A stretch of 64,000 bases of DNA from Candidatus Hadersleviella danica. Its GTDB lineage: Bacteria > Chloroflexota > Anaerolineae > Promineifilales > Promineifilaceae. The position numbers and the translations under genes are program-made. The notes below the pieces were generated by a model. It searched no databases and was not told the origin of the DNA. It was given only the letters and a program-made list of their open reading frames with translations. The DNA is taken from positions 62,001 through 126,000 of the forward strand of contig JADJSZ010000003.1 in the NCBI GenBank assembly GCA_016711405.1, read 5' to 3'. Of this stretch, positions 46,190-54,901 are shown piece after piece (positions within the stretch are counted from its first letter, which is position 1; each line of letters opens with the position of its first letter).

Positions 46190-46455
46190 TCCATAACCTA
46201 AAAGAGGGGGGGGAGAACATTTTACTGGGCAATGGGAAAAACACCTCCCCCGGGGGGGGGGGGGGTCCGGGAAAAGAAAAAAAAAAGATTAGACTACTTA
46301 AACCTTTTTTTCCCCAACCCCAAAACCAAAATGATCCCCATGCCGCCAAAATTTTAAACCAGAAAAGAAAAAACCCCACTCCAGGAAAATTCCTAAACCA
46401 AAAAAATTTGGGGGGTTTAAAGGGTTTAATGGGGGGAAAGGAGGGGGGGGGATGG
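46190..46455. other. Low-quality, homopolymer-rich sequence
   Basis: The stretch is made almost entirely of homopolymer blocks (G8, G15, A10, T8, G9) with no coding frame, unlike anything else nearby apart from 49935-49997. It looks like a badly called read used to close a gap. Gene order across it (DUF4178 to McrC) should not be trusted. Confidence 0.75.
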
Positions 46456-46558
46456 TGGTGCCAGATAGAAACCGATGATCACAAACTGCCTACTACAATT
46501 GATTCTTCCTCTTCATACCTCAATCTCTACACTTCGGGAACTCATCTCTATTTTCCCT

Positions 46559-47311
46559 ATGCGCCACCTGACTCTGACCGAATATCAGCCGCTTTATTTG
46601 CCAGCCGAACTGTTAACCACGGCCGAAGGCACGCACCTGTGGCAAACCTATGGCCAGCAAGTATCCGTCGAATTCCCCAGCCCCAAAACCAACCAACAAT
46701 GGGTGCTAACCGCCCAAGGGTGGGTGGGGCACATTCCCCTCACGGCCGATTTGCACCTGCACCTCCAGCCCCGCGTCCCCCTGCACAACCTGTTCCAGAT
46801 GTTGCTCTACGCCTACGATTTGCGCCAATTCCACTGGTTGCGGGGCACTGTTCACCTCGACGTAGATAGCATCGCCCAGTTTTGGGCGCAATTGGCGCAA
46901 TTATTGGCCGATGGGGTGTTGGCGCGGGTGCGCCGAGGGGTGCAGAAGGCGTACCAGCAGGAGGCGGGCTGGCCCACGGCCGTGCGCGGCCGTCTCAATA
47001 TCCCCCAAATGGCGGCCACCCCCTTGGCCACCGCCCTGCCCTGCACCTACACCAGCCACACGGCCGATACTCCCCACAACCAACTGCTGGCTGTCACCTT
47101 GCGCTTGCTGGCGCAGAGCAGCCTTTGCCCGCCCGAAGTGCAAGCGGTCGTGCGCCGCGCCTACCATGCCCTGCCGCCGCTGACGGAGCGGCCGTGGACG
47201 GCCGAGCAAGCGGCCGAACTGACCTACGACCGGTTGACGGCCGATTATCGGCCGTTGCACGCACTGTGCCGCCTCTTTCTGGCCAACAGTTTGCCCAGCC
47301 ACCAGCGGGGG
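46559..47311 (+). CDS. mcrC: McrC-like restriction component, N-terminal part
   Basis: From ATG 46559: MRHLTLTEYQPLYLPAELLT, then GWVGHIPLTADLHLHLQPRV, LHNLFQMLLYAYDLRQFHW and VRRGVQKAYQQEAGWPTAVR, GRLNIPQMA, the conserved body of McrC (5-methylcytosine-specific restriction system). The frame is lost at the GGGGG run at 47307-47311; one extra G joins it to the next entry. McrC normally acts with the GTPase McrB encoded just upstream, but no McrB-like sequence is visible, and the space upstream is the low-quality stretch. Confidence 0.83.
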
Positions 47312-47730
47312 ATGAGCCGATGCGGCCGTTTTTGGTCAACATGGCTCAGCTTTTTGAGCAATTTGTGGCCGCATGGCTGGCTGAACATTTGCCTGCGGGC
47401 TATCAGTTGCGTGTCCAGCACCGCATCGCAACGGGCAATCTAGCTATCACGCCCGATTTGGTGTTGGAAGATGAACGCGGACGGCCGCTGATGGTGTTGG
47501 ATACCAAGTACAAAATCCCCACCCAGCCCGCCCCCGAGGATATTTACCAAGTCGCTTTTTACGCCAGCAATGCGCTCGGGTGCGGCCGTGCCGCCCTGAT
47601 TTACCCCCAGCCCCTCCAACGCCCCATCAACCAACAATACCAACAAGTCCATGTCCGCACCTTGGCCTTTGATTTAACGGCCGATTTAGAACAAGCAGGA
47701 CAGAGTTTAGCTGGTCAGCTTGTCAGCTAG
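47311..47730 (+). CDS. mcrC: McrC-like restriction component, nuclease domain
   Basis: PMRPFLVNMAQLFEQFVAAW precedes the PD-(D/E)xK site TPDLVLEDERGRPLMVLDTK, where Asp of PDLV and D-T-K of LDTKYK are catalytic, and then DIYQVAFYASNALGCGRAAL with IYPQP. This is the McrC nuclease domain that cuts modified DNA. It is one gene with the previous entry. The C-terminal QLVS and stop are encoded by a GTCAGC array shared with two unrelated genes. The open frame extends upstream to 46882 without meaning. Confidence 0.83.
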   Translation, partial: DEPMRPFLVNMAQLFEQFVAAWLAEHLPAGYQLRVQHRIATGNLAITPDLVLEDERGRPLMVLDTKYKIPTQPAPEDIYQVAFYASNALGCGRAALIYPQPLQRPINQQYQQVHVRTLAFDLTADLEQAGQSLAGQLVS

Positions 47731-47763
47731 TCAGCACTCAGCACTTTCTACTCAGCACTCCCT

Positions 47764-48186
47764 ATGACCAACGCCGATAAAATTCGCGATTTCCACGCCG
47801 CCATTAATGGGGTGGCGATGCCCACACGGCCGACTGTGCCCGCTTTGGATTTGCTCTTGTTGCGCCAAAAATTGGTGGATGAAGAGTACGAGGAGGTGAC
47901 GGCCGCCTTCCACGAATTGGCCGAAAAAGTAGGCGGGAGTGGGGAGGTGGCCACGGCCGACCTCACCCCGCTCGTCCACGAACTAACCGATTTGCTTTAT
48001 GTGACTTATGGAGCCATTTTGTCTTGCGGCGTAGACCCCGATGCGGTGTTTGCCGAAGTCCACGAAGCCAACATGCGCAAAACCACTGGCCCCCGCCGTG
48101 CCGACGGCAAACAGCTCAAGCCCGAAGGCTGGCAACCCGCCGATGTGCGCGGGGTGCTGGCGGATTTGGAAGTGGTGAGTGGCTAG
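47764..48186 (+). CDS. MazG/HisE-like nucleotide pyrophosphohydrolase
   Basis: 140 residues. KIRDFHAAINGVAMPTRPTV, LLLRQKLVDEEYEEVTAAFH and ELTDLLYVTYGAILSCGVDP with FAEVHEANMRK match all-alpha NTP pyrophosphohydrolases, where E-E-x-x-E and E-x-x-D bind Mg2+. It probably hydrolyses non-canonical or phosphoribosyl nucleotides, a house-cleaning role. ATG right after a CAGCACT heptamer array; the last residues VSG and the TAG stop are encoded by another array. A phage-type MazG is an alternative reading. Confidence 0.85.
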   Translation: MTNADKIRDFHAAINGVAMPTRPTVPALDLLLLRQKLVDEEYEEVTAAFHELAEKVGGSGEVATADLTPLVHELTDLLYVTYGAILSCGVDPDAVFAEVHEANMRKTTGPRRADGKQLKPEGWQPADVRGVLADLEVVSG

Positions 48187-48240
48187 TGGTTAGTGGCTAG
48201 TGAATTCACTAATCACTAGCCACTAATCACTAACCACTTC
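48180..48240. repeat. Mirrored AGTGGCT heptamer array between convergent genes
   Basis: AGTGGCTAGTGGTTAGTGG with CTAGTGAATT is mirrored by CACTAATCACTAGCC and ACTAATCACTAACCAC. It lies between the MazG-like and beta-helix genes and could terminate both. Confidence 0.75.
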
Positions 48241-49886
48241 CTAGCGCACTACGAGCGGTAAAAAGATGCGAAAGGCGACTGCCCCGTATTCCACTGCGCC
48301 AATGTCGCAAGTGCCCACGCGGGACGCGCCGCGCTGGTCGGTGGCGTTGCATTGGGCGGGGTCGGCCGTGTCTATCAGCGGACTCCCCGCTTGGGGCAAC
48401 ATCGTCTGCATCGCAAAACTTCCCCCGTTATAAGCCAATGGCCCAATAATAAATCCCCCGCCACATTTTCTTGGTCGGTGGGGTCGGACAAGGCGGCGCA
48501 ACTGCCTTGGCTGATGTTGTGCCCCAGCGATTGGAAGAGGCCACCATCGCAGTTGTTGGCACTGCCGAAAATCACGCTGTTGGCGAGTTGCACCACACCG
48601 GGGTTGGCGGGGGTCATCGGGGAATCTTCGTAGATGGCGTTGCCCGCTACGCTGGCGATGTTGTTGGCCAAGGTGGCGTTGACCAGCACGGCGTAACGGC
48701 CGACATGATACACCCCCCCGCCCAACTGGGCGGCCGCATTGCCAGCAATGGTGACATTGGTCAGCACCAAATTGTCATCGGAGGCGTGGTAGATGCCGCC
48801 GCCATTGGTGGCGGCGTAGTTGCTCGCGATGGTGGCGTTGGTGATGTTGGCCGTGCCGCTGACAAGGTGTAACCCGCCGCCGCTGGGTGTGCCGCCCAAG
48901 CCGTTGGCAACATTGCTGGTGATGTTCACCTCGTTTAGTTCAAGGTGCGTACCGTAGGAGCTAATCCCGCCCCCTTCGTAGGCAAAATTGTCGTGGAAGG
49001 TGGTTTGGGCGATGGTGGCCGTGCCGCCGCTGTTCCACAAACCGCCGCCGCTTCCCGTGACTTGGTTGCCATCTATGAGGCTGTGGCTGAGGGTAAGCGT
49101 GCCGTTGTTTTCGATGCCGCCGCCGTACCCGGCTGTGTTTTCGACAAAGGTCACGGCCGCTAAATCGGCCGTGGCCCCGCTGGCGTTATACAGGCCACCC
49201 CCGTCAAGGGCTAAGTTGGTCTCGAAGTGGCTGTGGCGCACGGTCAGCATCCCAAGGGGGGCGTTTTCGATGGCTCCGCCGCGCCCTGTGTTCCCTGTGC
49301 GGTTGGCGGTGAAGGTGGTGTGGGCAATGTCTATGGTACAGCCATCGTTGAAGATGGCGCCGCCTGTGACAGCTTCGTTGTCGGCCAAGCGGCTGTTTTG
49401 GATGGTGAGCGTGGCATCGTAGCAGTAGATGGCCCCGCCCGACACGGCCGTGCGATTGCCCACCAACTGCACCCCATCCAACAACACCGTGGCGGAGGAG
49501 ATTTCGAGCGAGCCGCCGTTGACGAGCGAATCGCCGCCCTGCAAGATGAGGCCGCGCAAGGTGACAGTCACCCCGTTGCCAATAAAGAAGTGGCGGTCGT
49601 TCGGGCCAGCGGTCAGCGTAATTTGGTTGCCCCCATCTATGGTGACATTGCCAAGGTTGGCGTATTTGACGAGGGTGAAGGGGATGGTGATGGGGGAATC
49701 GCCGCAATTAAAGGTGATGGTGCCGCCGCCGCCGTTGGCAGTCAGAAAGGCGGCATCGAAGGCGGTTTCGGTGCAACTGGCGGCCGTGCCATCGCCCACG
49801 ACGGCATCGGCCGCAAGGGTCGGCCACGGCCGAGCCAAGCCCATCAGCAAAAGGAAGAAGAGGGGGAGGAGGGTTTGTTTGTTCAT
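48241..49886 (-). CDS. Secreted right-handed beta-helix protein
   Basis: About 548 residues after joining two frames. A signal peptide (MNKQTLLPLFFLLLMGLARP) is followed by a pectate-lyase/POMP-like parallel beta-helix with repeated turns such as GGAIYCYDATLTIQNSRLAD, GGGLYNASGATADLAAVTF and GGGIENNGTLTLSHSLIDGN. Near 48470 the frame shifts at a GGGGG run; the C-terminal part (48501-48241) has the choice-anchor-like GSPLIDTADPAQCNATDQRG, TCDIGAVEYG and ends AFRIFLPLVVR. It is probably a surface adhesin or scaffold protein. The FLPLV tail recurs in the neighbouring heparinase-like protein. Confidence 0.8.
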
Positions 49887-49934
49887 GGGGGGTCTCTGGT
49901 AATTGGTTATTGGTGTGTTGGTAATTTGTGGAAG

Positions 49935-49997
49935 GGGGGGGGCCCCCGCCGGGGGGGGGGGGGGGGCGGGGGGGGGGGGGGGGCGGGGCGGGGGGGG
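49935..49997. other. Poly-G/C junk stretch
   Basis: About 60 bases of G with a few C, without coding sense. It resembles the stretch at 46190-46455 and is probably a sequencing or gap-filling artefact between the beta-helix gene and the next lipoprotein gene. Confidence 0.7.
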
Positions 49998-50044
49998 ATA
50001 TCGTCTTCACACACCCTAATTACCCCATTACTAATTACTAATTG

Positions 50045-50655
50045 CTAATTACTCACATCCTGACACGTCCACGTCACAGTTAAATCCACTTGCGCATTGG
50101 GGTCGGGGTTGCTGTTTTGCAGGGAGGCGATTTCCACAAGCCCTGTGGCGGTGAATGTGCCTGAGCCATCGGCCGCGATTTCGGCCGTGGCCGTGGCTGT
50201 CTCCCCCCGCTCAAAGGTGCGGTCGCCGATGGCTAGGGTGGGGAACGAATCGGGCAATCTGCCTGTCGTGGTGTGAACCATTTCATAGCGGCCGGCCCTG
50301 TGTATTCGCCGAGGGCGGTTAGGGCGATAATAACTTGGGGTTGTTGTTCAAAGGCTTGCACCGTTGGCAAGTCGAGGTGGTGGGATGGGCCGCTGGCGAC
50401 CCATTCGGCACAAGCGGGGATATTGCCGCCAATGCCGCTGGTGAAGTCGGCCGTGAGCGTGCCGCTGATTTGGACATGGGTGCAGAAGCGGAAGTAGTCG
50501 GGGCAAACATCTGTCTCTTCTTCAACGACTATTTCTGGTTCAACCACAGTTTCGGCCACGGGCGCGGCCGTGGGGGTTGGCACGGCCGGCTCCCCGCCGC
50601 ACCCCAACAAGGACAGCATGACTATCCCGACGAGTAAAAAAAGGTTTGTTTTCAT
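50045..50655 (-). CDS. Small secreted lipoprotein of unknown function (frameshifted)
   Basis: From ATG 50655: a lipoprotein signal peptide (MKTNLFLLVGIVMLSLLGCG), a Pro/Thr/Glu linker, then ICPDYFRFCTHVQISGTL-like beta-rich sequence with paired Cys. The frame is lost near 50290; an extra G in the GGG run at about 50294 joins TGPA to RYEMVHTTTGRLPDSFPTLA and a C-terminal strand-rich part ending VTWTCQDVSN. About 203 residues in all. No family recognised. It is separated from the heparinase-like gene by the tandem hairpin array. Confidence 0.65.
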
Positions 50656-50691
50656 GGTTTATGACCTCAATATGATTTAAATCGGGTTCGT

Positions 50692-50925
50692 GGCAAAGAG
50701 TTTGCTCCTTAGGCCAAGAGATTTGTCTAGTAGACAAAGAGCTTCTCTATTTAGACAAAGAGTTTGTTTAGGTGGACAAAGAGTTTGTCTAAATGGACAG
50801 GTCCGTCTAGTGGACAAAGAGTCTTGTCTATCTGGACAAAGAGTTCGTCTATCTGGACAAAGAATTTGTCTATCTGGACAAAGAGTTCGGTGGACGAAGA
50901 GTTCGTCCAGATAAATTAAGAGCTA
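50692..50925. repeat. Tandem array of about eleven 21-bp palindromic units
   Basis: Units of about 21 bp with core GACAAA-GAG-TTTGTC, a 6-bp inverted pair around GAG, followed by CTAtctTG-type spacers. Eleven copies can be counted, beginning GGCAAAGAGTTTGC (about 50693) and ending GACGAAGAGTTCGTC (about 50915). Some are shortened (GACAGGTCCGTC), and several carry paired changes (TTCGTC with GACGAA). It lies between two minus-strand genes, right after the stop of the heparinase-like gene and before the start of the lipoprotein gene. Confidence 0.85.
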
Positions 50926-50940
50926 ATCCATATCAGACTG

Positions 50941-53488
50941 TTAGGAACCGACAGCGACCAAGGGCAGATAAGAGCTTGTTTGCGGCCGAGCGGGATAGAC
51001 CAACACCCCCGCTGTATCGCTGGGAATGTCGCCGTTCGGCATGAGGGTGAAAATAACCCCCTCGGCCGTCTCTTCCACCGTCACCGCATAGCCCGCGCTG
51101 GGTGGCAAGCCTGTAATGATGTGTTGCGTGGTTCCAGCGGGGGCGGTGTAGCTTAGTTGGGCAAAGGATTGGTCCCAATCGGTCGCAAACAAGACGGCCG
51201 TCTCATTCACGGCCAGCCCCACAAAGCCATCCGCTGTTTCGATGAGCGTGGCGGCCGTCGGAACGGCTCCCCCATCGGCCCCCTGCACAAGATGCAAGAA
51301 GCGGGCGGACGCGCCAGCGGGGGCTTCCACCATAATGCGCTCCGTCATCGGTTCGTGCGTGGCCACCGTGTTCTCCACGCCATCGTTGGTGGGGTCCACC
51401 AGTTGCATCGTCGCCCCCGCAGGCAGGTAATTGGTGATAAATAGGTTCTGACCAGCGGCCGTGGTCATCTGCGCTTGCGTGCCTGTCACCGTGGCCGCTT
51501 GGGGCAATTGCCACCAGACCCGTTTGAAACGGCCGTCGGGCGCATCCGCTCGGTCATAGACCACCACCCAATCGGGTTGGAGCCAGACGAGGTCTCGGCT
51601 GGCATGAACCACATCGGTGGAGCCTTCGCTCTCGGAGTTGTAGAGATTGGTTGCATCGCCACCCGCATAAGTGAAGTCCGAATAGAAGCTGTTGCGGAGA
51701 GGGGCGGGGTCGGCCGTGGCCACATAGTTCCATTGCGAGCCGCGCCGCCACAAATCAATGCGCCAATCGGTGTCGTCGCGGTCCACGGGGCGGCTGTTTT
51801 CGATGGCCAGCGTGTTGCGGAACTCCGAACTGGCGATTCCTTCGGCGATATTGGCGTAACCAGTCCGCGCTTTGGTCAGCCACTCCCCATTGCGGTACAT
51901 CTCAAAATGGTTGCCGTCCGCTTGTTGATGGTCTATCTGGTTCCAACTGAGCGAATAGGTGAGCCAAGTCGCTTGGGCGGACCAATCGGTGCGGCTGAAG
52001 AGGCGTTGCATCCCGTCGGCCGTGTAATGGGTGGGCATATTCGAGCGCGGGTCGGTGGGGGGCGCGGCCGTGGGGTCGAACATCATAAAATAGAGCATCG
52101 AAGAGCGGAAATAATCAGCTCCGCGCACCCGTTCGACAAGGTTTTGCGCCCCGCCGGGGGTGGTGTGCAGTTGAATCCAGCGCACGGTGTTCAAACGTTG
52201 GCCGTTGCCCACCCGTTCATCATAAAGAGCCAACGCCCCGAACGCATCGATGAAGTCGGGCAAGAGATAACGCTGGGCATCGCCATACCATGCGGGCTGA
52301 AACACCTGCAAACCGTTGTCGGGGTTTTCCACAGTGTCGGGGCTGATGGCGTGGAGGTAGGAAGTGACCAAATCGCCCCAGAAGGGATTGCCATCTAGCA
52401 CCACGGCCGGGCCAAATTCGGCGGGATTGTCCCGCCCGGCCGTCCGCAGAGCCAGCAAAAACTGGAGCGCATAACTGGCGGTTTGGGGACTGTACTCAAA
52501 TCCTTCGGGCAAAAGGCCGCCGCGCACGTCGGTGCGAGTCGCATCGTCGAAAAGGTAAAGCCATGCGCCCGTGGCGTTGGCCAAATAGCCTTGCAGTTCA
52601 GGGCTAGAGTCGGCCGTGTCCATGGCCAGCGACATCATGCCCAGATTGCGCATGTGCGCGGCAAAATAATTGTTGCCCGCCCAACGCACTTGCAAGCGAT
52701 CGGCCGTTAAAATGGGGTCATTTAACACGCCGATGGGTTCGGGGTGGTGGTAGCCGCTGTTGATAATCTCATCGCCCCAGCGAGTGAAGACGGTATTGAT
52801 GGTCGCTTTGTCCTCGGCCGTCAAACTGTCGTAAATCCAGTCCACAGTGAGGGGAAAACTCTCGCCGTGCCAACGCAAACGGTCGGAATCTTCGGTAAAA
52901 AAGATGGGATCGCGGAAGGGGGGATAGACGGCCGTTTCAGGGTCGCCGGGGCAGAAGTAATTTTGTTCGGTGGCGGGGCCAAGAGCCGCCGCATCCATAA
53001 TGTGCATCAGCAGAGTGCGCGCCCTCTGGGCATAATCGGCCCGCGCCGTGGGGTCGGGGTCTATCAGCGACATGAAGGCGAAGAGTTGGGCGTAGGCTTC
53101 GGTGGGGTATTCAGTGTAGGCGCGTTGCCCGCAATCCTCGGCGGGGACGTGGCCGTCGTCCATGTCTTGTTTGGCGCGGTCAATAACGGGCAGGAGGCCG
53201 TCTACAAAGAGGGGATTGTCGGCCGTGGCCCAGCCGCGCAGGCGGGTGACATCGGCCGCTGTAATCCACAGGCGGGGGTGGGTGGTGGTGGGTGTAGAGG
53301 GGGCGAGGGTGGGAGCCAGAGAGGGGGAGGTAGTAGGAGAGGGAGAGGCAGAGAGGGGGGGAGTAAGATGAGGTGGGGGAGACAGAGGGTGTGGGAGTTT
53401 GGCTGGCAGGGGCGGGGGTGGCACCGCCGCAGGCTACGCTGACGAGCAAACTAAAGAGCAGGAGGAGCCAAAATTTGAGTTGTTTCAT
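50941..53488 (-). CDS. Heparinase-like secreted lipoprotein (frameshift in linker)
   Basis: From ATG 53488: MKQLKFWLLLLFSLLVSVAC, a lipoprotein signal, then a Pro/Ser/Thr linker in which the frame shifts (about 53330-53400). The long frame (53424-50941, 827 residues) holds RLWITAADVTRLRGWATADN, an alpha/alpha-toroid region (DDGHVPAEDCGQRAYTEYPT, FAAHMRNLGMMSLAMDTADS) and a heparinase II/III-like beta domain (HYTADGMQRLFSRTDW, ADGNHFEMYRNGEWLTKA). It ends SSYLPLVAVGS. Likely an extracellular polysaccharide lyase. The 827-residue frame lacks the signal, so the shift is probably a sequence error in the low-complexity linker. Confidence 0.78.
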
Positions 53489-53636
53489 GGGTGTCACCTG
53501 AACGGGTTTTGGTTGTGGATGGGTGGGTTACGAATGGGCATGATAGGGGAGAACGGCCGTGAAAAGGTGACATTTTTTACCAAATGAGCGTGTTGAGGTG
53601 TTGTCCCCACCCACCAACACCCCTACAACGTACCCT

Positions 53637-53690
53637 CGCTGTGGGTGGTCTCCCGACCGCTCCACCCGCTTCCACTCACCAACACCCCCC
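53637..53690 (+). repeat. 54-bp direct repeat, copy 1
   Basis: CGCTGTGGGTGGTCTCCCGA and CCGCTCCACC lead to ACTCACCAACACCCCC. A copy with about three mismatches lies at 54617-54670. Each copy lies upstream of a GCAACCCCCTATAA promoter-like motif and an FG-GAP-type N-terminus, so a segment was duplicated. Confidence 0.7.
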
Positions 53691-53876
53691 CTCCCTCATA
53701 TCGTGGGAACCTCACCCAAACAATACACAACAGGTAAGAATCCCCACGCCCGTGCGCTCTTTTTGGTGGCGCACAACGCTCCCAAACAGTTGCCCCCACG
53801 GGGCAACCCCCTATAAATTCCCCATCCCCTGCGGAAGTATCATCCCCCATCATGCCCAGCCTCCCGCACCATTTGC

Positions 53877-54200
53877 TTGTCCACGGCCGCTCCCCTTCCC
53901 ACCGCCCACGCCACCACGCATGTGCCCGCTGGTCTTACCGCCACCGACTGGGCACAGATACGGAGCCAATTAGCCCTCGAAGCGATAGCCTCCTTAAATG
54001 AACAGGCCAAACTACCCCGACCGCCAGCGACCCCGACTGCCACCAATCAAGCGACACCCTTCTTTATAATAGGAAGCATCTTGCTCCTCTTCCTGCCATT
54101 AGCTTGCACTGGCTGGCCATACGGCGGCCGTGAACAACAAGACCTAGCAGGTCTTAAAGACCTGCTAGGTCTGCCCTGTATAAAAGAGCGCAACGGTTAG
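53877..54200 (+). pseudogene. Internal-deletion remnant of an FG-GAP protein paralogue
   Basis: 107 residues from a TTG. PTAHATTHVPAGLTATDWAQ, IRSQLALEAIASLNEQAKL parallels PTAHATASVPVGLSPAEWTQ, IQSQLPSYAITTWSQQAKL at the N-terminus of the FG-GAP gene at 54902. It then jumps to ATPFFIIGSILLLFLPLAC, which parallels the C-terminal APFLMIGTALLLLWLTSL of that gene. All the repeat domain between them (about 600 residues) is missing. The first part of the signal peptide is also not in frame. It appears to be a duplicated gene reduced to its two ends. Confidence 0.7.
54141..54171. repeat. Perfect 31-bp palindrome
   Basis: GACCTAGCAGGTCTT and AAGACCTGCTAGGTC are perfect 15-bp arms around a single A. 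It overlaps the 3' end of the FG-GAP remnant. Confidence 0.75.
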
Positions 54201-54219
54201 CCAAACGTTGCGCTCTTTT
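54181..54219. terminator. Intrinsic terminator
   Basis: AAAAGAGCGCAACG and CGTTGCGCTCTTTTT form a 14-bp stem with a 10-nt loop and a T-run, directly after the remnant gene. Confidence 0.8.
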
Positions 54220-54271
54220 TGGGTTAACGATAAAGACCTTATTGGTTACTCAAACGGATAAACTCTTCCAG

Positions 54272-54405
54272 AGGTCAGTACCGTATAAAAAAGGTACGTA
54301 CCATTTACCCAAAAGGTACGTACCTTTTGCCCAACAAGTACGTACTCTTTTGCTCAACAGGTACGTACCTTTTTGCAAAGAAGTCCGCACCTTTTTGGAA
54401 CAACT
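54272..54405. repeat. Tandem array of about six 22-bp palindromic units
   Basis: Units of 22-23 bp with core AAGGTACGTACCTTTT (palindrome GGTACGTACC) joined by GCCCAAC-like spacers: clear copies near 54291, 54313, 54336 and 54359, with diverged ones (CAGTACCGT, AAGTCCGCACC) at the edges. It has no sequence similarity to the array at 50692-50925 but the same design. It lies upstream of the FG-GAP gene. Confidence 0.82.
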
Positions 54406-54616
54406 CCGCAGGCGTTTTTAGAAGGAGCCATCCCCACCCACTCCCAATACCCCCGTAGGGCGGGGACGCAGAAACAGTTCACAAAAAAAAACAACACGGC
54501 CGTTCCGTGCCTCCTCGCCCTGCGCCCACAACCACCACGGGCAAGGAGGCGGCGAGACGGGTTTTTATGTTTTGCGTTAGCGTAATACGCCGCCTTCTCG
54601 CCCCTACGAAATCCCC

Positions 54617-54670
54617 CGCTGTGGATGGTCTCCCGACCGCTCCACCTGCTCCCACTCACCAACACCCCCA
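54617..54670 (+). repeat. 54-bp direct repeat, copy 2
   Basis: CGCTGTGGATGGTCTCCCGA and CCGCTCCACC match copy 1 at 53637-53690. It marks the upstream border of the duplicated FG-GAP segment. Confidence 0.7.
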
Positions 54671-54812
54671 TCCAAAACCTATAACTTCAGACAATCCCCC
54701 GACCCATTCACCCAACTGAAGCGGTCAGGAGACCGTCCAGAGCAATTTTTGGCCCCGCCAACCTCTTCATGCAGAGCCAAGCAATCTATTGCGCCTTGGC
54801 AAAGCAACCCCC

Positions 54813-54893
54813 TATAATCTCCGCTTGCCCCCATCGTCGTAACCCATTGCAAACTTTTATTCCCCTAACCCCTTTGCCATCCCATTTAAGGAG
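54813..54893 (+). promoter_or_regulatory. -10 box and ribosome-binding site of the FG-GAP gene
   Basis: TATAAT at 54813-54818 within GCAACCCCCTATAATCTCC, a motif also present (CCCCTATAAATTCC) at about 53810-53825 before the remnant gene. AAGGAG at 54888-54893 lies 8 nt before the ATG at 54902. Confidence 0.6.
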
Positions 54894-54901
54894 ATACCCT
54901 A

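Noticed and set aside
50692..50925. Possible CRISPR array
   Set aside because: Units are about 21 bp, palindromic and contiguous, without unique spacers; no cas genes are near.
51475..53442. Plus-strand open frames of 307 and 232 codons
   Set aside because: Antisense to the heparinase-like gene; no domain, no ribosome-binding site.
53584..53973. Pro-rich 129-codon open frame
   Set aside because: It runs through the 54-bp repeat and overlaps the FG-GAP remnant in another frame; no support as a gene.
54272..54405. Possible CRISPR array or DnaA-box cluster
   Set aside because: Units are tandem with near-identical linkers and the core GGTACGTACC does not resemble a DnaA box; no replication genes nearby.
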